This document shows, piece after piece, positions 1-6,474 of a stretch of 10,604 bases of DNA (position 1 is the first letter of the stretch; every line of letters starts with the position of its first letter). The notes under the pieces are model-generated. The model searched no databases. It had not been told where the DNA came from and saw nothing but the letters and a program-made list of their open reading frames with translations. Origin of the DNA: an uncultured Oscillospiraceae bacterium (GTDB lineage Bacteria; Bacillota; Clostridia; Oscillospirales; Oscillospiraceae); NCBI GenBank assembly GCA_934655935.1, contig CAKUHJ010000061.1, forward strand, positions 1 through 10,604, in the 5' to 3' direction. A program made the position numbers and the translations under genes.

Positions 1-293
1 TCAAAGGGCAGGTTATAGCACAGCTGCGCGTCGGTCATCGGCGGCACGTCCACCGTGCGCGTATACACCAGCGCCTGCGGCAGCAGCACGGCCGCCGCCG
101 CGCGCGGAATTCCGTTCTCCTTCGCCGCGCGGCGCAGGACGTCCGCCATGGCGTCCATGGAGACGATTTCTCCGTTTTTGACCAGCCCGTCCGGGACGGG
201 CACGGCGGCGGCCTTCTTGATTCTGCCGCCGGCATATAAGACCAGCTTCAGCTGGCTTTCACCGATATCCAGAGCGACCAGCGTTCCGGCCAT
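1..293 (-). CDS. pilM: Type IV pilus assembly protein PilM, N-terminal part (cut by window edge)
   Basis: Ninety-seven codons are visible before the window edge. The protein opens MAGTLVALDIGESQLKLVLY, matching the first phosphate-binding strand-turn of the actin-like fold of PilM. Further on, residues around 70-97 (VLLPQALVYTRTVDVPPM, then NLPF) resemble the PilM stretch following the first subdomain. In known systems PilM is a cytoplasmic actin-like protein that binds the PilN tail and links the ATPase ring to the inner-membrane alignment complex. The ATG at 293 is preceded by GAGG nine bases upstream. The gene lies 24 bases after pilD in the same direction, so it is probably the next gene of the pilus operon, with pilN/pilO expected outside the window. 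The C-terminal two thirds cannot be judged. Another actin-fold protein (FtsA-like) is possible, but the context makes PilM much likelier. Confidence 0.82.
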   Translation of the reverse strand, partial: MAGTLVALDIGESQLKLVLYAGGRIKKAAAVPVPDGLVKNGEIVSMDAMADVLRRAAKENGIPRAAAAVLLPQALVYTRTVDVPPMTDAQLCYNLPF

Positions 294-317
294 GGTATCA
301 AACCTCGCTTTCCTCGA

Positions 318-1112
318 TCAGAACAGGCCCAGATAGGCCCCGATGATTTCATTGCCGCACAGCAGCGTCACAATGCCCGCCGCGCAGATGGCCGGGCCGA
401 AGGGAAACTGCTTCGCTTCCCCGCCCGCCCGGCGGGTCCTTGCCGCCGCGAGGCTGAAGGCGATGCCGAACAGGCACGCAAGCAGCAGGCACAGAAGGTT
501 CCTTGCCCAGCCAAGATACAGCCCCGTGACAAACAGGAGCTTGAGATCTCCGCCGCCCATGGCCTCGACCCCGCGGAGCCGTTCGTATACCAGCACCACT
601 GCCAGAAGTCCGCCGCCGACGGCAAAGCCCCCCAGCAGCGCGTCCGGAAGGTCCGTCAGCCGGTCCGGCAGCAGCCAGAACGGAACGCAGAGCACAATGC
701 CCGCGAGAATAAAGCGGTCGGGAATGATCATCCCCTCCAAATCCGCAAACGCGCTTGCCAGCAGCACCGACGCAAGCAGCAGCGCCTGAAGGGCTTGGAG
801 CGAAAGATCAAATTTCAGAAGCAGCAGCGCATAGCTCACGCCGCACGAAAGCTCGCAGAGCACGTGCCGCGCGGAGAGCTTCGTCCCGCACCAGCGGCAG
901 CGCCCCCGATGCGCCAAAAAGCTCACCACCGGGATCAGCTCTCCCGCCGTGAGCACGTGGCCGCAGACGTCGCAGTGCGACCGGCCCCTTGTAATCCTCT
1001 CGCCGTGTACAATCCGCCAGGCCATGCAGTTGAGAAAGCTCCCCATGCACAGCCCGAGCAGGAACGTCAGCGTTCCAAAATACAGCCGGAACTCCGGCAC
1101 CTGACGCAGCAT
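318..1112 (-). CDS. pilD: Prepilin peptidase / N-methyltransferase (PilD, A24 aspartic family)
   Basis: A 264-residue polytopic membrane protein that should cleave the prepilin leader at the inner membrane face and methylate the new N-terminus. The N-terminal domain has the two CxxC pairs of PilD (C47/C50 and C72/C75, zinc-type). The two catalytic aspartates of family A24 are present: D124 in AFADLEGMIIPD and D189 in GGGDLK. The later FPFGPAI motif (236-242) is also typical. Several hydrophobic segments span 9-30, 92-122, 134-148, 160-176 and 205-222. I chose the ATG at 1112 because GGAAGGAG lies about 11 bases upstream. A longer reading from a TTG at 1175 would add 21 polar residues before the first membrane segment and has no ribosome site. 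The gene lies just downstream of the only visible pilin, its obvious substrate. Confidence 0.95.
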   Translation of the reverse strand: MLRQVPEFRLYFGTLTFLLGLCMGSFLNCMAWRIVHGERITRGRSHCDVCGHVLTAGELIPVVSFLAHRGRCRWCGTKLSARHVLCELSCGVSYALLLLKFDLSLQALQALLLASVLLASAFADLEGMIIPDRFILAGIVLCVPFWLLPDRLTDLPDALLGGFAVGGGLLAVVLVYERLRGVEAMGGGDLKLLFVTGLYLGWARNLLCLLLACLFGIAFSLAAARTRRAGGEAKQFPFGPAICAAGIVTLLCGNEIIGAYLGLF

Positions 1113-1144
1113 CGCCTGCCCCGCTCCTTCCGTTTCCGATCGCC

Positions 1145-1169
1145 GGCAGGCCGCAACCCCCGGCCTGCC
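1145..1169 (-). other. Strong intercistronic hairpin between pilin and pilD
   Basis: GGCAGGCCG (1145-1153) and CGGCCTGCC (1161-1169) form a perfect 9-bp GC-rich stem with a 7-base loop. It lies about 50 bases past the pilin stop and about 30 bases before the pilD start, outside both genes. No T-run follows it on the minus strand, so it does not look like a complete intrinsic terminator. A processing or 3'-end-stabilising hairpin is the more likely role. It would let pilin mRNA accumulate above the downstream pilD-pilM message. The hairpin is seen in the sequence; its function is inferred. Confidence 0.6.
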
Positions 1170-1219
1170 CTGCAATCGGTTCGTTCAATGGGTTGTCCCG
1201 TTTTGATACTCAGGAAAAA

Positions 1220-1657
1220 TCAGCCGCCATTGCCAGCCGCAGCACCGATATTGATGGTAAGTGCATTATCGTCTTCTTCATAGGTGTAGGTTACGGTCTG
1301 GTTCTTGCCCCATGCGGCAACCGCCTGGCCGGCGATATCAACCGTCGCCGGGTCCTTGTAAACCTTGGTGGCGTCACCCTTCGTCGAGTATGCTGTCGCA
1401 TCGCCGGTAACGTTGCCGTCCGTCTTCAGCGTATAGGTCTTGTTCGCGTTCGGCTCGTCCGCCGTCAGAAGCTCGACCATTGCGGAGGCGTAACCGGAAC
1501 GGATATTGGCTTCGTCGGTGGCAACGCGGGCCTTGTTCAGGGCGTTGGTGAAGGTGGGGATTGCGATGGCAATCAGCACGGCGATGATCGCGATGACGAT
1601 CAGCATTTCCATCAGGGTGAAGCCCCTCTGGTTCTTCTTCAGAAGCTTGGAAATCAT
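1220..1657 (-). CDS. Type IV major prepilin (class III signal peptide)
   Basis: A 145-residue prepilin. The leader is 12 residues and basic (MISKLLKKNQRG). Cleavage is expected between G12 and F13, giving a mature N-terminus FTLMEMLIVI with Phe at +1 and the Glu at +5 needed for assembly. Residues 13-38 form the hydrophobic half of the N-terminal helix. The remaining ~95 residues are a small soluble head rich in Thr, Asp and Ala. The protein contains no cysteine, so the C-terminal disulfide loop of many Gram-negative pilins is absent. The ATG at 1657 has AAGGAG eight bases upstream. It is the only pilin visible and lies between pilC and pilD, so it is probably the main subunit. A minor pilin or competence pseudopilin (ComGC-like) is the alternative, but pilT in the operon favours a retractable pilus. 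Confidence 0.92.
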   Translation of the reverse strand: MISKLLKKNQRGFTLMEMLIVIAIIAVLIAIAIPTFTNALNKARVATDEANIRSGYASAMVELLTADEPNANKTYTLKTDGNVTGDATAYSTKGDATKVYKDPATVDIAGQAVAAWGKNQTVTYTYEEDDNALTINIGAAAGNGG

Positions 1658-1778
1658 GGGAATCTCTCCTTTTCAAAATAGAATACGTTATTTATGGCGT
1701 CCGCCCGGCGGGTTGGGTCCTGGGCGGGAGCTGACTGAAAAATTTTTTGGGAGCCTGCGCGGTCAATCTGCGCCGGAA

Positions 1779-2987
1779 TCAACCGATGCTGCCGTAAAGC
1801 GAGAACATCGGCATATACACGGCCAGAAGCAGCACCACGGTCAGGATGGCCAGGAAAATGGTAATCACCGGCTCCAGCAGGGACAAAAAGCGCTCGGTGA
1901 AGACCGTGGCCTCGTTGTCAAAATACGCACCGACCACATCGAGCGTCTTTTCAAGGTTGCCGGAGCGCTCGCCCACGCCGGTCATCTCCGTCAGCATCGG
2001 CGGGAAAACGGGGTCCTGCGCCATCCCGGCGGCCATGCTCCGGCCCTGCTCCACGCCCTCACGCACCCTGCGGATACCAAGGCCCATGGCGTAGTTGGTC
2101 ACAACGCCCGCCGTGACCTCCAGCGCCTTTGTAATCGGCAGGCCGGAGGAGAGCATGGTGGACATGGTGTTGGCAAACTGGGCCGCCGCGTTTGCGCGGT
2201 GGAGTTTGCGGAAGGGCGAGCGGCGGAGCTTCCCCTCGGCGATGCTTTTTCTTCCGGCCTCCGTGCGTTTCCGGAGCAGCTGCACCGCCCAGATCAGGAG
2301 CCCTGCCAGCAGAAACACCCACCAGAAGCCCGTCAGAAAATCAGAGGTCTCCATCATCGCCTTTGTGATACCCGGAAGCTCAGTATCGAACTCCGTAAAG
2401 GCCTCCATAAAGGCCGGCACCGCCACGACCATGATGATGATAAACACGACGACCGCCACCACGACCACAAGGGCCGGGTAGGTCAGGGCGCTGACAATCT
2501 TCGCGTGGGTCTTTGCCCTTTTATCATAATAGGTATGAAGCCGCTCGAAGCAGGTCTCCAGGGTACCGGCCTGCTCTCCGGCGTGGATGGTCTCCAGAAA
2601 CGTCACGGGAAAGACCGCGCCGCTGTTTTCAAAGCTCTGCGCAAGCGGATAACCGCCCGAAACATCCTCTGCAACCTTGTAAAGCGTTTTCTGCAGCGCC
2701 TTCGAGCGCGTCTGCGCGGCCACCATTTCCACACACCGCACAATCGGCAGCCCGGAGGAGAGAATGATGGCAAACTGCGAACAGAGAATCGCTAGCTCCT
2801 TATCCCTGGGCTTAAGGCCGCCAAGCTCCCGGCCCGCGCCCTTCGTCTCCGGCACTGCGGCGATACGGGTGACGACCGCGCACCGTTCGCGCAGGCGCGC
2901 GACGGCCTCGTATTCGTCATAGGCCTTGATGACGCCGGAGACCTTCGCGCCGTCCGGCGATATGCCCTTGTATTGATAGGTGGTCAA
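1779..2987 (-). CDS. pilC: Type IV pilus inner-membrane platform protein PilC (GspF family)
   Basis: A 402-residue platform protein that transmits ATPase motion to the growing pilus. It shows the two homologous T2SF halves. FAIILSSGLPI (72-82) in half one is matched by FANTMSTMLSSGLPI (271-285) in half two. GEQAGTLE (137-144) is likewise matched by GERSGNLEKTL (339-349). Membrane segments are at about 171-194, 221-238 and 370-394, and the length is normal for the family. The start is a TTG at 2987. It is preceded by AGGAGGTGA at nine-base spacing, nearly the full complement of the 16S tail, and the N-terminus MTTYQYKGISPDG is the usual PilC beginning. An overlapping GTG in the ribosome site is out of frame. 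A 121-base gap to the pilin follows. A 248-base gap with a repeat array separates it from pilT. Confidence 0.96.
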   Translation of the reverse strand: MTTYQYKGISPDGAKVSGVIKAYDEYEAVARLRERCAVVTRIAAVPETKGAGRELGGLKPRDKELAILCSQFAIILSSGLPIVRCVEMVAAQTRSKALQKTLYKVAEDVSGGYPLAQSFENSGAVFPVTFLETIHAGEQAGTLETCFERLHTYYDKRAKTHAKIVSALTYPALVVVVAVVVFIIIMVVAVPAFMEAFTEFDTELPGITKAMMETSDFLTGFWWVFLLAGLLIWAVQLLRKRTEAGRKSIAEGKLRRSPFRKLHRANAAAQFANTMSTMLSSGLPITKALEVTAGVVTNYAMGLGIRRVREGVEQGRSMAAGMAQDPVFPPMLTEMTGVGERSGNLEKTLDVVGAYFDNEATVFTERFLSLLEPVITIFLAILTVVLLLAVYMPMFSLYGSIG

Positions 2988-2996
2988 GCCGTGTCA

Positions 2997-3002
2997 CCTC
3001 CT
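2997..3002 (-). promoter_or_regulatory. Ribosome binding site that fixes the TTG start of pilC
   Basis: The minus strand reads AGGAGGTGA followed by the TTG start; counted from AGGAGG the spacing is nine bases. The near-perfect complement to the 16S anti-Shine-Dalgarno sequence decides the TTG start, since no in-frame ATG lies nearby. Confidence 0.85.
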
Positions 3003-3020
3003 GATGAAATGGAATGCGCC

Positions 3021-3229
3021 TGAGGCTCCCTCTGGGAGGGCCGATTCCCCCTGTCAGGGGGAAATGTCCCGCAGGGACAAAGGGGGTAGGGACGCTGTCA
3101 GCGAAGCTGACTGAGGGAGAGCGCGTGCCATAAGCCTTCGGCTTTGCCGCCTCCCTCATCAGATGGAGGCAGCGAGAGTGCCCGGCAGGCTTGCAGCTGC
3201 GCTCGTGCCTGCACGCTGGCGCAGTGCAG
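3021..3229. repeat. Array of short palindromic hairpins between pilT and pilC
   Basis: The gap contains consecutive short inverted repeats, most with three-base loops. They are CTCCC/GGGAG (3026-3038), TTCCCCCT/AGGGGGAA (3045-3063), TGTCCC/GGGACA (3065-3079), GTCAGC/GCTGAC around GAA (3097-3111), AAGCC/GGCTT (3132-3144), GCCTCC/GGAGGC (3149-3170), GCAGGC/GCCTGC (3185-3212) and CTGCAC/GTGCAG (3209-3229). The CTCCC...GTCAGCGAAGCTGACTGAGGGAG pattern resembles a dispersed intergenic repeat I recall as common in gut Oscillospiraceae; that is memory, not a search. No long ORF with a ribosome site fits here. The element lies inside the presumed pilus transcript and could form a string of RNA hairpins, but no T-run suggests termination. 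Confidence 0.7.
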
Positions 3230-3235
3230 ATCAAT

Positions 3236-4291
3236 TCAATAACGGCAGGCGGACTGGAACGCCTCGCGGTCGCGGCAGCAGGAAAGGGCCGTGTCGTAGG
3301 AGACGGTGCCATCGCACACCATGCTCTGCAGGGCCTTGTCCATGGTGATGCTGCCGTTCTGGGCGTTCATGGTAATAAAGCTGTCAATCTGCTGGGTCTT
3401 TCCCTCGCGGATCAGGTTCCGGATGGCGCTGTTGACCACCATCACCTCGCAGGCCGCCGCGCGGCCATGGCCGCTTTTGCGCGGCAGCAGCTGCTGGCAG
3501 ACGACGGCGCGCAGCGTCGCCGACACCTGCAGGCGAATCTGCCTCTGCTGGCCCTCGGGGAAGACGCTGATCATGCGGTCGACGGAATCGGCCGCGGAGT
3601 TGGTATGCAGCGTTGCAAAGACCAGATGGCCGGTCTCGGCAGCGGTCAGCGCGGTTTCAATGGTCGGCAGGTCCCGCATCTCGCCGATGAGAATGACGTC
3701 CGGGTCCTCGCGGAGAATGGCCCGCAGGCCGTCTGAATAGCTGCGGGTGTCCGTGCCGATCTCGCGCTGGTTGACGATGCAGCGGTCCGGCGTGTAAAGA
3801 TACTCGATGGGGTCCTCCAGAGTAATGATATGGCCGTCGCGGCTGTGGTTGATGCGGTCCAGGAGCGCGGCGAGCGTCGTGGACTTGCCGGAGCCCGTTT
3901 CGCCCGTGACTAGAACGATACCGCTGCGGTACTCGGAAAGCTCCGTTACCACCGGCGGCAGCTGCAGCTCCTCAATTTCCGGGATATGGCCGGCAAGAAT
4001 CCGGATGGCCGCGGAGACCGCGCCCTTCTGCCGGAAAAGGTTGATTCTCGTGCGCGCGCCGCAGGGAAAGCTTCTGGCAAGGTCAAGCTCGCCGATTGCG
4101 GCCATTTTCTCATATTCGTCTCCGGCCAGCGCGCGGGCATAATGCTCGCAGGCCGCAAAGTCCAGAGGCTCGTCCGTCAGGTTCTGAATCCGGCCGTCCA
4201 CGCGGCACTTGGGCGCAAGGCCGCAGATCAGGTGCACGTCCGACGCGCCGCGCTGCTGCGCGGCCTCAAGAAGCGTTTCAATGCTCTGCAT
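3236..4291 (-). CDS. pilT: Type IV pilus retraction ATPase PilT
   Basis: A 351-residue hexameric secretion-type ATPase that powers pilus disassembly, hence twitching, DNA uptake or surface sensing. Visible motifs: N-terminal ASDVHL (16-21), Walker A GETGSGKST (130-138), Asp box IITLEDPIEY (155-164), Walker B DVILIGEMRD (198-207) and His box GHLVFATLHTN (221-231). AIRNLIREGK (289-298) is the signature that separates PilT retraction motors from PilB. The length is normal. The ATG at 4291 is nine bases past the pilB stop, and that stop overlaps the ribosome site (TGAGGAAACGCG before ATG), so pilB and pilT are probably translationally coupled. The C-terminal tail is rich in cysteine (C326, C338, C339, C349), which is a little unusual. 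Confidence 0.97.
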   Translation of the reverse strand: MQSIETLLEAAQQRGASDVHLICGLAPKCRVDGRIQNLTDEPLDFAACEHYARALAGDEYEKMAAIGELDLARSFPCGARTRINLFRQKGAVSAAIRILAGHIPEIEELQLPPVVTELSEYRSGIVLVTGETGSGKSTTLAALLDRINHSRDGHIITLEDPIEYLYTPDRCIVNQREIGTDTRSYSDGLRAILREDPDVILIGEMRDLPTIETALTAAETGHLVFATLHTNSAADSVDRMISVFPEGQQRQIRLQVSATLRAVVCQQLLPRKSGHGRAAACEVMVVNSAIRNLIREGKTQQIDSFITMNAQNGSITMDKALQSMVCDGTVSYDTALSCCRDREAFQSACRY

Positions 4292-4300
4292 CGCGTTTCC

Positions 4301-5998
4301 TCAGTCGACCACAGTGGAGTTGATGGCGCGGGCGGCCTCCTCGGCCGTCGTCTCGCCGCGCAGCACAAGCGCCCGGCAGCCGTCGCGCATGGGCACGAAA
4401 TCGCCCTCCGCCGCGCAGGCGGCCAGCTCGTCATAGGCCGCGCCCCGGGCGATAAGCCGCCGCAGCGCGCCCGTCACCGTAAGAATTTCGAATACCGCGC
4501 GTCTTCCCCGGTAGCCGGTGTGGTAGCATTCCTCGCAGCCCTCGCCGCGATAGAAGGATACCTCCGCGTCCTCCGGCAGACCCAGAAGCGAAAGCTCCTC
4601 CGCGCCCGGGCGGTAGGGCCTTTTGCAGTGCGGGCAGATTTTCCGCACCAGGCGCTGGGAGATCACGCCCCGCAGGGCGTTGGCCGCCAGGTAGGGCTCG
4701 ACGCCGACGTCAATCAGGCGGTCGACGGCGGAGACGGCGTCGTTCGTATGCAGGGTGGAGAGTACCAGGTGGCCCGTGATGGCCGAGCGGATGGCGATGA
4801 CCGCAGTCTCGCCGTCGCGGATTTCACCGACGGAGATGATATCCGGGTCCTGGCGGAGAATCGCGCGCAGGCCGGCGGCAAAGGTCATGCCGGTTTTTTC
4901 GTTGATCTGGCACTGGTTGACCCCGGGGATGTTGTATTCCACGGGGTCCTCCAGCGTCATGATATTGGTTTTTTCACTGCTGAGCTCCGAGAGCATGGCG
5001 CACATCGTCGTCGACTTGCCGGAGCCCGTCGGGCCGACCAGCAGCACAACGCCGCTGCTGTTTTTTAAAAGCGCCTCGTATTTTTCAAGGTCGCGGCCCT
5101 CAAGGCCGATGGAGCGGCTGGTAATGTTCTGCTGGGATTTGTCCAGAAGCCGCAGCACCATCTTTTCTCCGTAGACCGTCGGCATGGATGAAATACGAAG
5201 GTCCAGCTCGCGGCCCTTGACGTGCAGCATCGCACGCCCGTCCTGCGGGATTTTATGCTCGGCGATGTTCATGCCGCCCATGATCTTCAGGCGGGAGATC
5301 ACCGTGCTCTGAAGATTCGCGGGCACCGTGAGCACCCGTCTTAAAAGGCCGTCGATGCGCATGCGCACAACCATCTCGCCCTCCTGGGGCTCCAGATGGA
5401 TATCCGAAGCGCGCTCGGAAAACGCGCGCTCGATCACAGAGTTGACAAAGCGGATGGTCGGCGCGGCGTCCGCAGAGGCGTCCGCCTGCCGCGCAAGCTG
5501 CACGGGGACAATGTCGCTTCCGGCAGAGCCTGCCTCGCGCTTCATCTCCTCCATGGCGCGGGCCGTGCCCTCGCTTCCGTAGAGCGTGGCGATGGCCTGC
5601 TCGGTCGCCCTGCGCGTGGCGATCATCGGTACGACCTGCTTGCGGCTGGCCGTCTTGATCTCCTCCTGCGCCACGTAATTGAGCGGGTCGCTCATCGCGA
5701 CAAAAAGCTCGTCCTTGACCAGCTTTACGGGCACCACGCAGTATTTTTTCGCGATGGCCCGCGGCACGAACCTCGCCAGCTCCATCGGAATGGAGACTGC
5801 CGTCAGGTCGATATAGTCAACGCCCAGCTGCAGCTGCAGCGCCTCAATGAGCTGGCGCTCGGTGATGATGCCGCTGTCAATCAGCACATCGCCCAGGCGC
5901 TGGCCGGTCTGCTTCTGCAGGCGGAGCGCTTCGTGAAGCTGGGCCTCGCTGATGGCGCCGGCGGCGATCAGAAGGTCGCCCAATCGCATATAAGGCAT
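4301..5998 (-). CDS. pilB: Type IV pilus extension ATPase PilB with cyclic-di-GMP-binding MshEN domain
   Basis: A 565-residue cytoplasmic motor driving pilin polymerisation. Residues 5-28 and 34-57 are two in-register 24-residue MshEN motifs, each opening RLGD and ending in Q, separated by the five-residue spacer KQTGQ. This is the arrangement reported to bind cyclic-di-GMP in MshE-type ATPases. The ATPase core has GPTGSGKST (322-330), TLEDPVEY (348-355), Walker B DIISVGEIRD (386-395) and TGHLVLSTLHTND (408-420). A four-cysteine zinc site follows: C455/C458 and C488/C491. The ATG at 5998 has AAGGAG nine bases upstream; the ATG at codon 4 is an alternative that would leave the motif intact. 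It is the first gene of the operon and diverges from the cyclic-di-GMP enzyme gene. GspE is the alternative family name, but pilT next door favours PilB. Confidence 0.97.
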   Translation of the reverse strand: MPYMRLGDLLIAAGAISEAQLHEALRLQKQTGQRLGDVLIDSGIITERQLIEALQLQLGVDYIDLTAVSIPMELARFVPRAIAKKYCVVPVKLVKDELFVAMSDPLNYVAQEEIKTASRKQVVPMIATRRATEQAIATLYGSEGTARAMEEMKREAGSAGSDIVPVQLARQADASADAAPTIRFVNSVIERAFSERASDIHLEPQEGEMVVRMRIDGLLRRVLTVPANLQSTVISRLKIMGGMNIAEHKIPQDGRAMLHVKGRELDLRISSMPTVYGEKMVLRLLDKSQQNITSRSIGLEGRDLEKYEALLKNSSGVVLLVGPTGSGKSTTMCAMLSELSSEKTNIMTLEDPVEYNIPGVNQCQINEKTGMTFAAGLRAILRQDPDIISVGEIRDGETAVIAIRSAITGHLVLSTLHTNDAVSAVDRLIDVGVEPYLAANALRGVISQRLVRKICPHCKRPYRPGAEELSLLGLPEDAEVSFYRGEGCEECYHTGYRGRRAVFEILTVTGALRRLIARGAAYDELAACAAEGDFVPMRDGCRALVLRGETTAEEAARAINSTVVD

Positions 5999-6021
5999 GG
6001 CGTTTCTCTCCTTCTCGGGGC

Positions 6022-6041
6022 AGATTTCCTTAGCGAAATCT
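6022..6041 (-). promoter_or_regulatory. Hairpin in the pilB 5' leader, just upstream of the ribosome site
   Basis: AGATTTC (6022-6028) pairs with GAAATCT (6035-6041) around a six-base loop. The stem ends eight bases before the AAGGAG at 6008-6013 in the minus-strand transcript, within a leader of about 95 bases. It is too weak and U-poor for a terminator. A modest effect on translation or mRNA stability is possible. I recognise no known riboswitch in this leader. Confidence 0.4.
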
Positions 6042-6080
6042 TAACGCTGAACGCACGCTGCACGGGCGCGTCCCCAAACT

Positions 6081-6122
6081 TTCAGCTTTGACAGTCTATT
6101 TTTTACCACAATAGAAGCTGAA
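6081..6122. repeat. Interrupted inverted repeat spanning the pilB promoter
   Basis: TTCAGCTT (6081-6088) and AAGCTGAA (6115-6122) are perfect 8-base arms. Inside them CTATT (6096-6100) and AATAG (6110-6114) add five more pairs, leaving a one-sided seven-base bulge (6089-6095). The repeat covers the spacer, the -10 and the start region of the predicted pilB promoter. It could be an operator for a dimeric regulator or, if transcribed through, an RNA hairpin. Confidence 0.5.
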
Positions 6123-6128
6123 TTTCAA
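6093..6128 (-). promoter_or_regulatory. Predicted sigma-A promoter for the pilB-pilT-pilC-pilin-pilD-pilM operon
   Basis: On the minus strand there is a -35 of TTGAAA (6128-6123), a 17-base spacer, and a -10 of TAAAAA (6105-6100). The -10 is preceded by TGG, giving an extended -10. Transcription would start near 6093, leaving a leader of about 95 bases before the pilB ATG. The -10 is weaker than consensus, which would suit an activated or low-level promoter. Confidence 0.55.
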
Positions 6129-6354
6129 GTATGATTTTGCGATTTCACGGAGCTTTCTGTCGATATTGGGCGAAAATCATCGTCTTGCCAATTGCTCTGT
6201 CTGGAAGCCGCTTCTGTTTTGTGTAAAAATACCGGCTTCAATTTTTAGATTTCGTTCCGGATTTCAGGCAAGTCTTCCAGATTCTGTTGCTTTGTGTGCG
6301 AAAATCTTCGTTTTCGTCCGGTTTCTTTTTTCGCGTCCTTCCCGGAAGTTCATC
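6129..6354. other. Noncoding AT-rich stretch with crossing inverted repeats
   Basis: No ORF here has a ribosome site or recognisable protein sequence. The stretch is rich in T and much less GC-rich than the genes on both sides. It contains GAAGCCG/CGGCTTC (6204-6210/6233-6239, followed by AATTTTTAG on the plus strand), CTGGAAG/CTTCCAG (6201-6207/6274-6280) and CTTGCC/GGCAAG (6184-6189/6267-6272). The last two pairs cross each other. There is also an imperfect direct repeat, CGAAAATCATCGTCTT (6171-6186) against CGAAAATCTTCGTTTT (6299-6314). It may hold regulatory sites or a small structured RNA; I cannot name one. Confidence 0.4.
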
Positions 6355-6383
6355 TTGCATGCGCACGTCAATTATGATAAAAT
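6355..6383 (+). promoter_or_regulatory. Possible upstream promoter for the cyclic-di-GMP response-regulator gene
   Basis: TTGCAT (6355-6360) and TAAAAT (6378-6383) are 17 bases apart, with TGA before the -10 making an extended -10. The -35 is poor beyond TTG. Transcription would begin near 6390, so the message would carry a leader of about 170 bases starting at or near the first arm of the 6386-6446 stem-loop. Confidence 0.4.
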
Positions 6384-6385
6384 AA

Positions 6386-6446
6386 CTTGGAATTATGAGT
6401 TTTTCTGGAAGAATTTCGCGGCTTCCGCCCAAAAACTCATACCAAG
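6386..6446 (+). promoter_or_regulatory. Long stem-loop in the leader of the response-regulator gene
   Basis: CTTGG (6386-6390) plus TATGAGTTTTT (6394-6404) pairs with AAAAACTCATA (6431-6441) plus CCAAG (6442-6446). That is 16 base pairs with a single three-base bulge (6391-6393). The 26-base loop contains an internal GGAAG/CTTCC helix (6407-6411/6422-6426). The right arm (6437-6445, TCATACCAA) can instead pair perfectly with TTGGTATGA at 6475-6483, so two mutually exclusive folds exist. This could be a regulatory RNA switch or a set of protein-binding half-sites. It matches no riboswitch class I know. Confidence 0.6.
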
Positions 6447-6474
6447 AGGCTGTGCAGCGTTTCTTTTCTCATTT

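Noticed and set aside
1701..1727. CCGCCC/GGGCGG inverted repeat between pilC and the pilin
   Set aside because: A six-base stem with a 15-base loop and no T-run on either strand. It is likely chance in GC-rich DNA, and no convincing pilin promoter was found in this gap either.
1506..2795. 429-residue plus-strand ORF opposite the pilin and pilC
   Set aside because: It is the antisense shadow of pilC in GC-rich DNA. It is rich in His, Arg and Gly, has no domain and no ribosome site, and pilC is unmistakable.
3021..3229. CRISPR array
   Set aside because: The units are different short palindromes without a constant repeat or constant-length spacers.
3986..5068. 360-residue plus-strand ORF opposite pilT and pilB
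   Set aside because: Antisense shadow of two motif-complete ATPases, with repetitive Arg/Ala/Gly/Asp composition and no plausible start.
5999..6093. Possible cyclic-di-GMP riboswitch in the pilB leader
   Set aside because: GGGGACGC loosely recalls a GEMM segment, but the conserved core, tetraloop and receptor pattern and the second helix are absent. Only one small hairpin is visible.
6204..6246. GAAGCCG/CGGCTTC followed by AATTTTTAG as an intrinsic terminator
   Set aside because: The stem is only seven pairs with a 22-base loop and a broken T-run. No plus-strand gene lies upstream to terminate.
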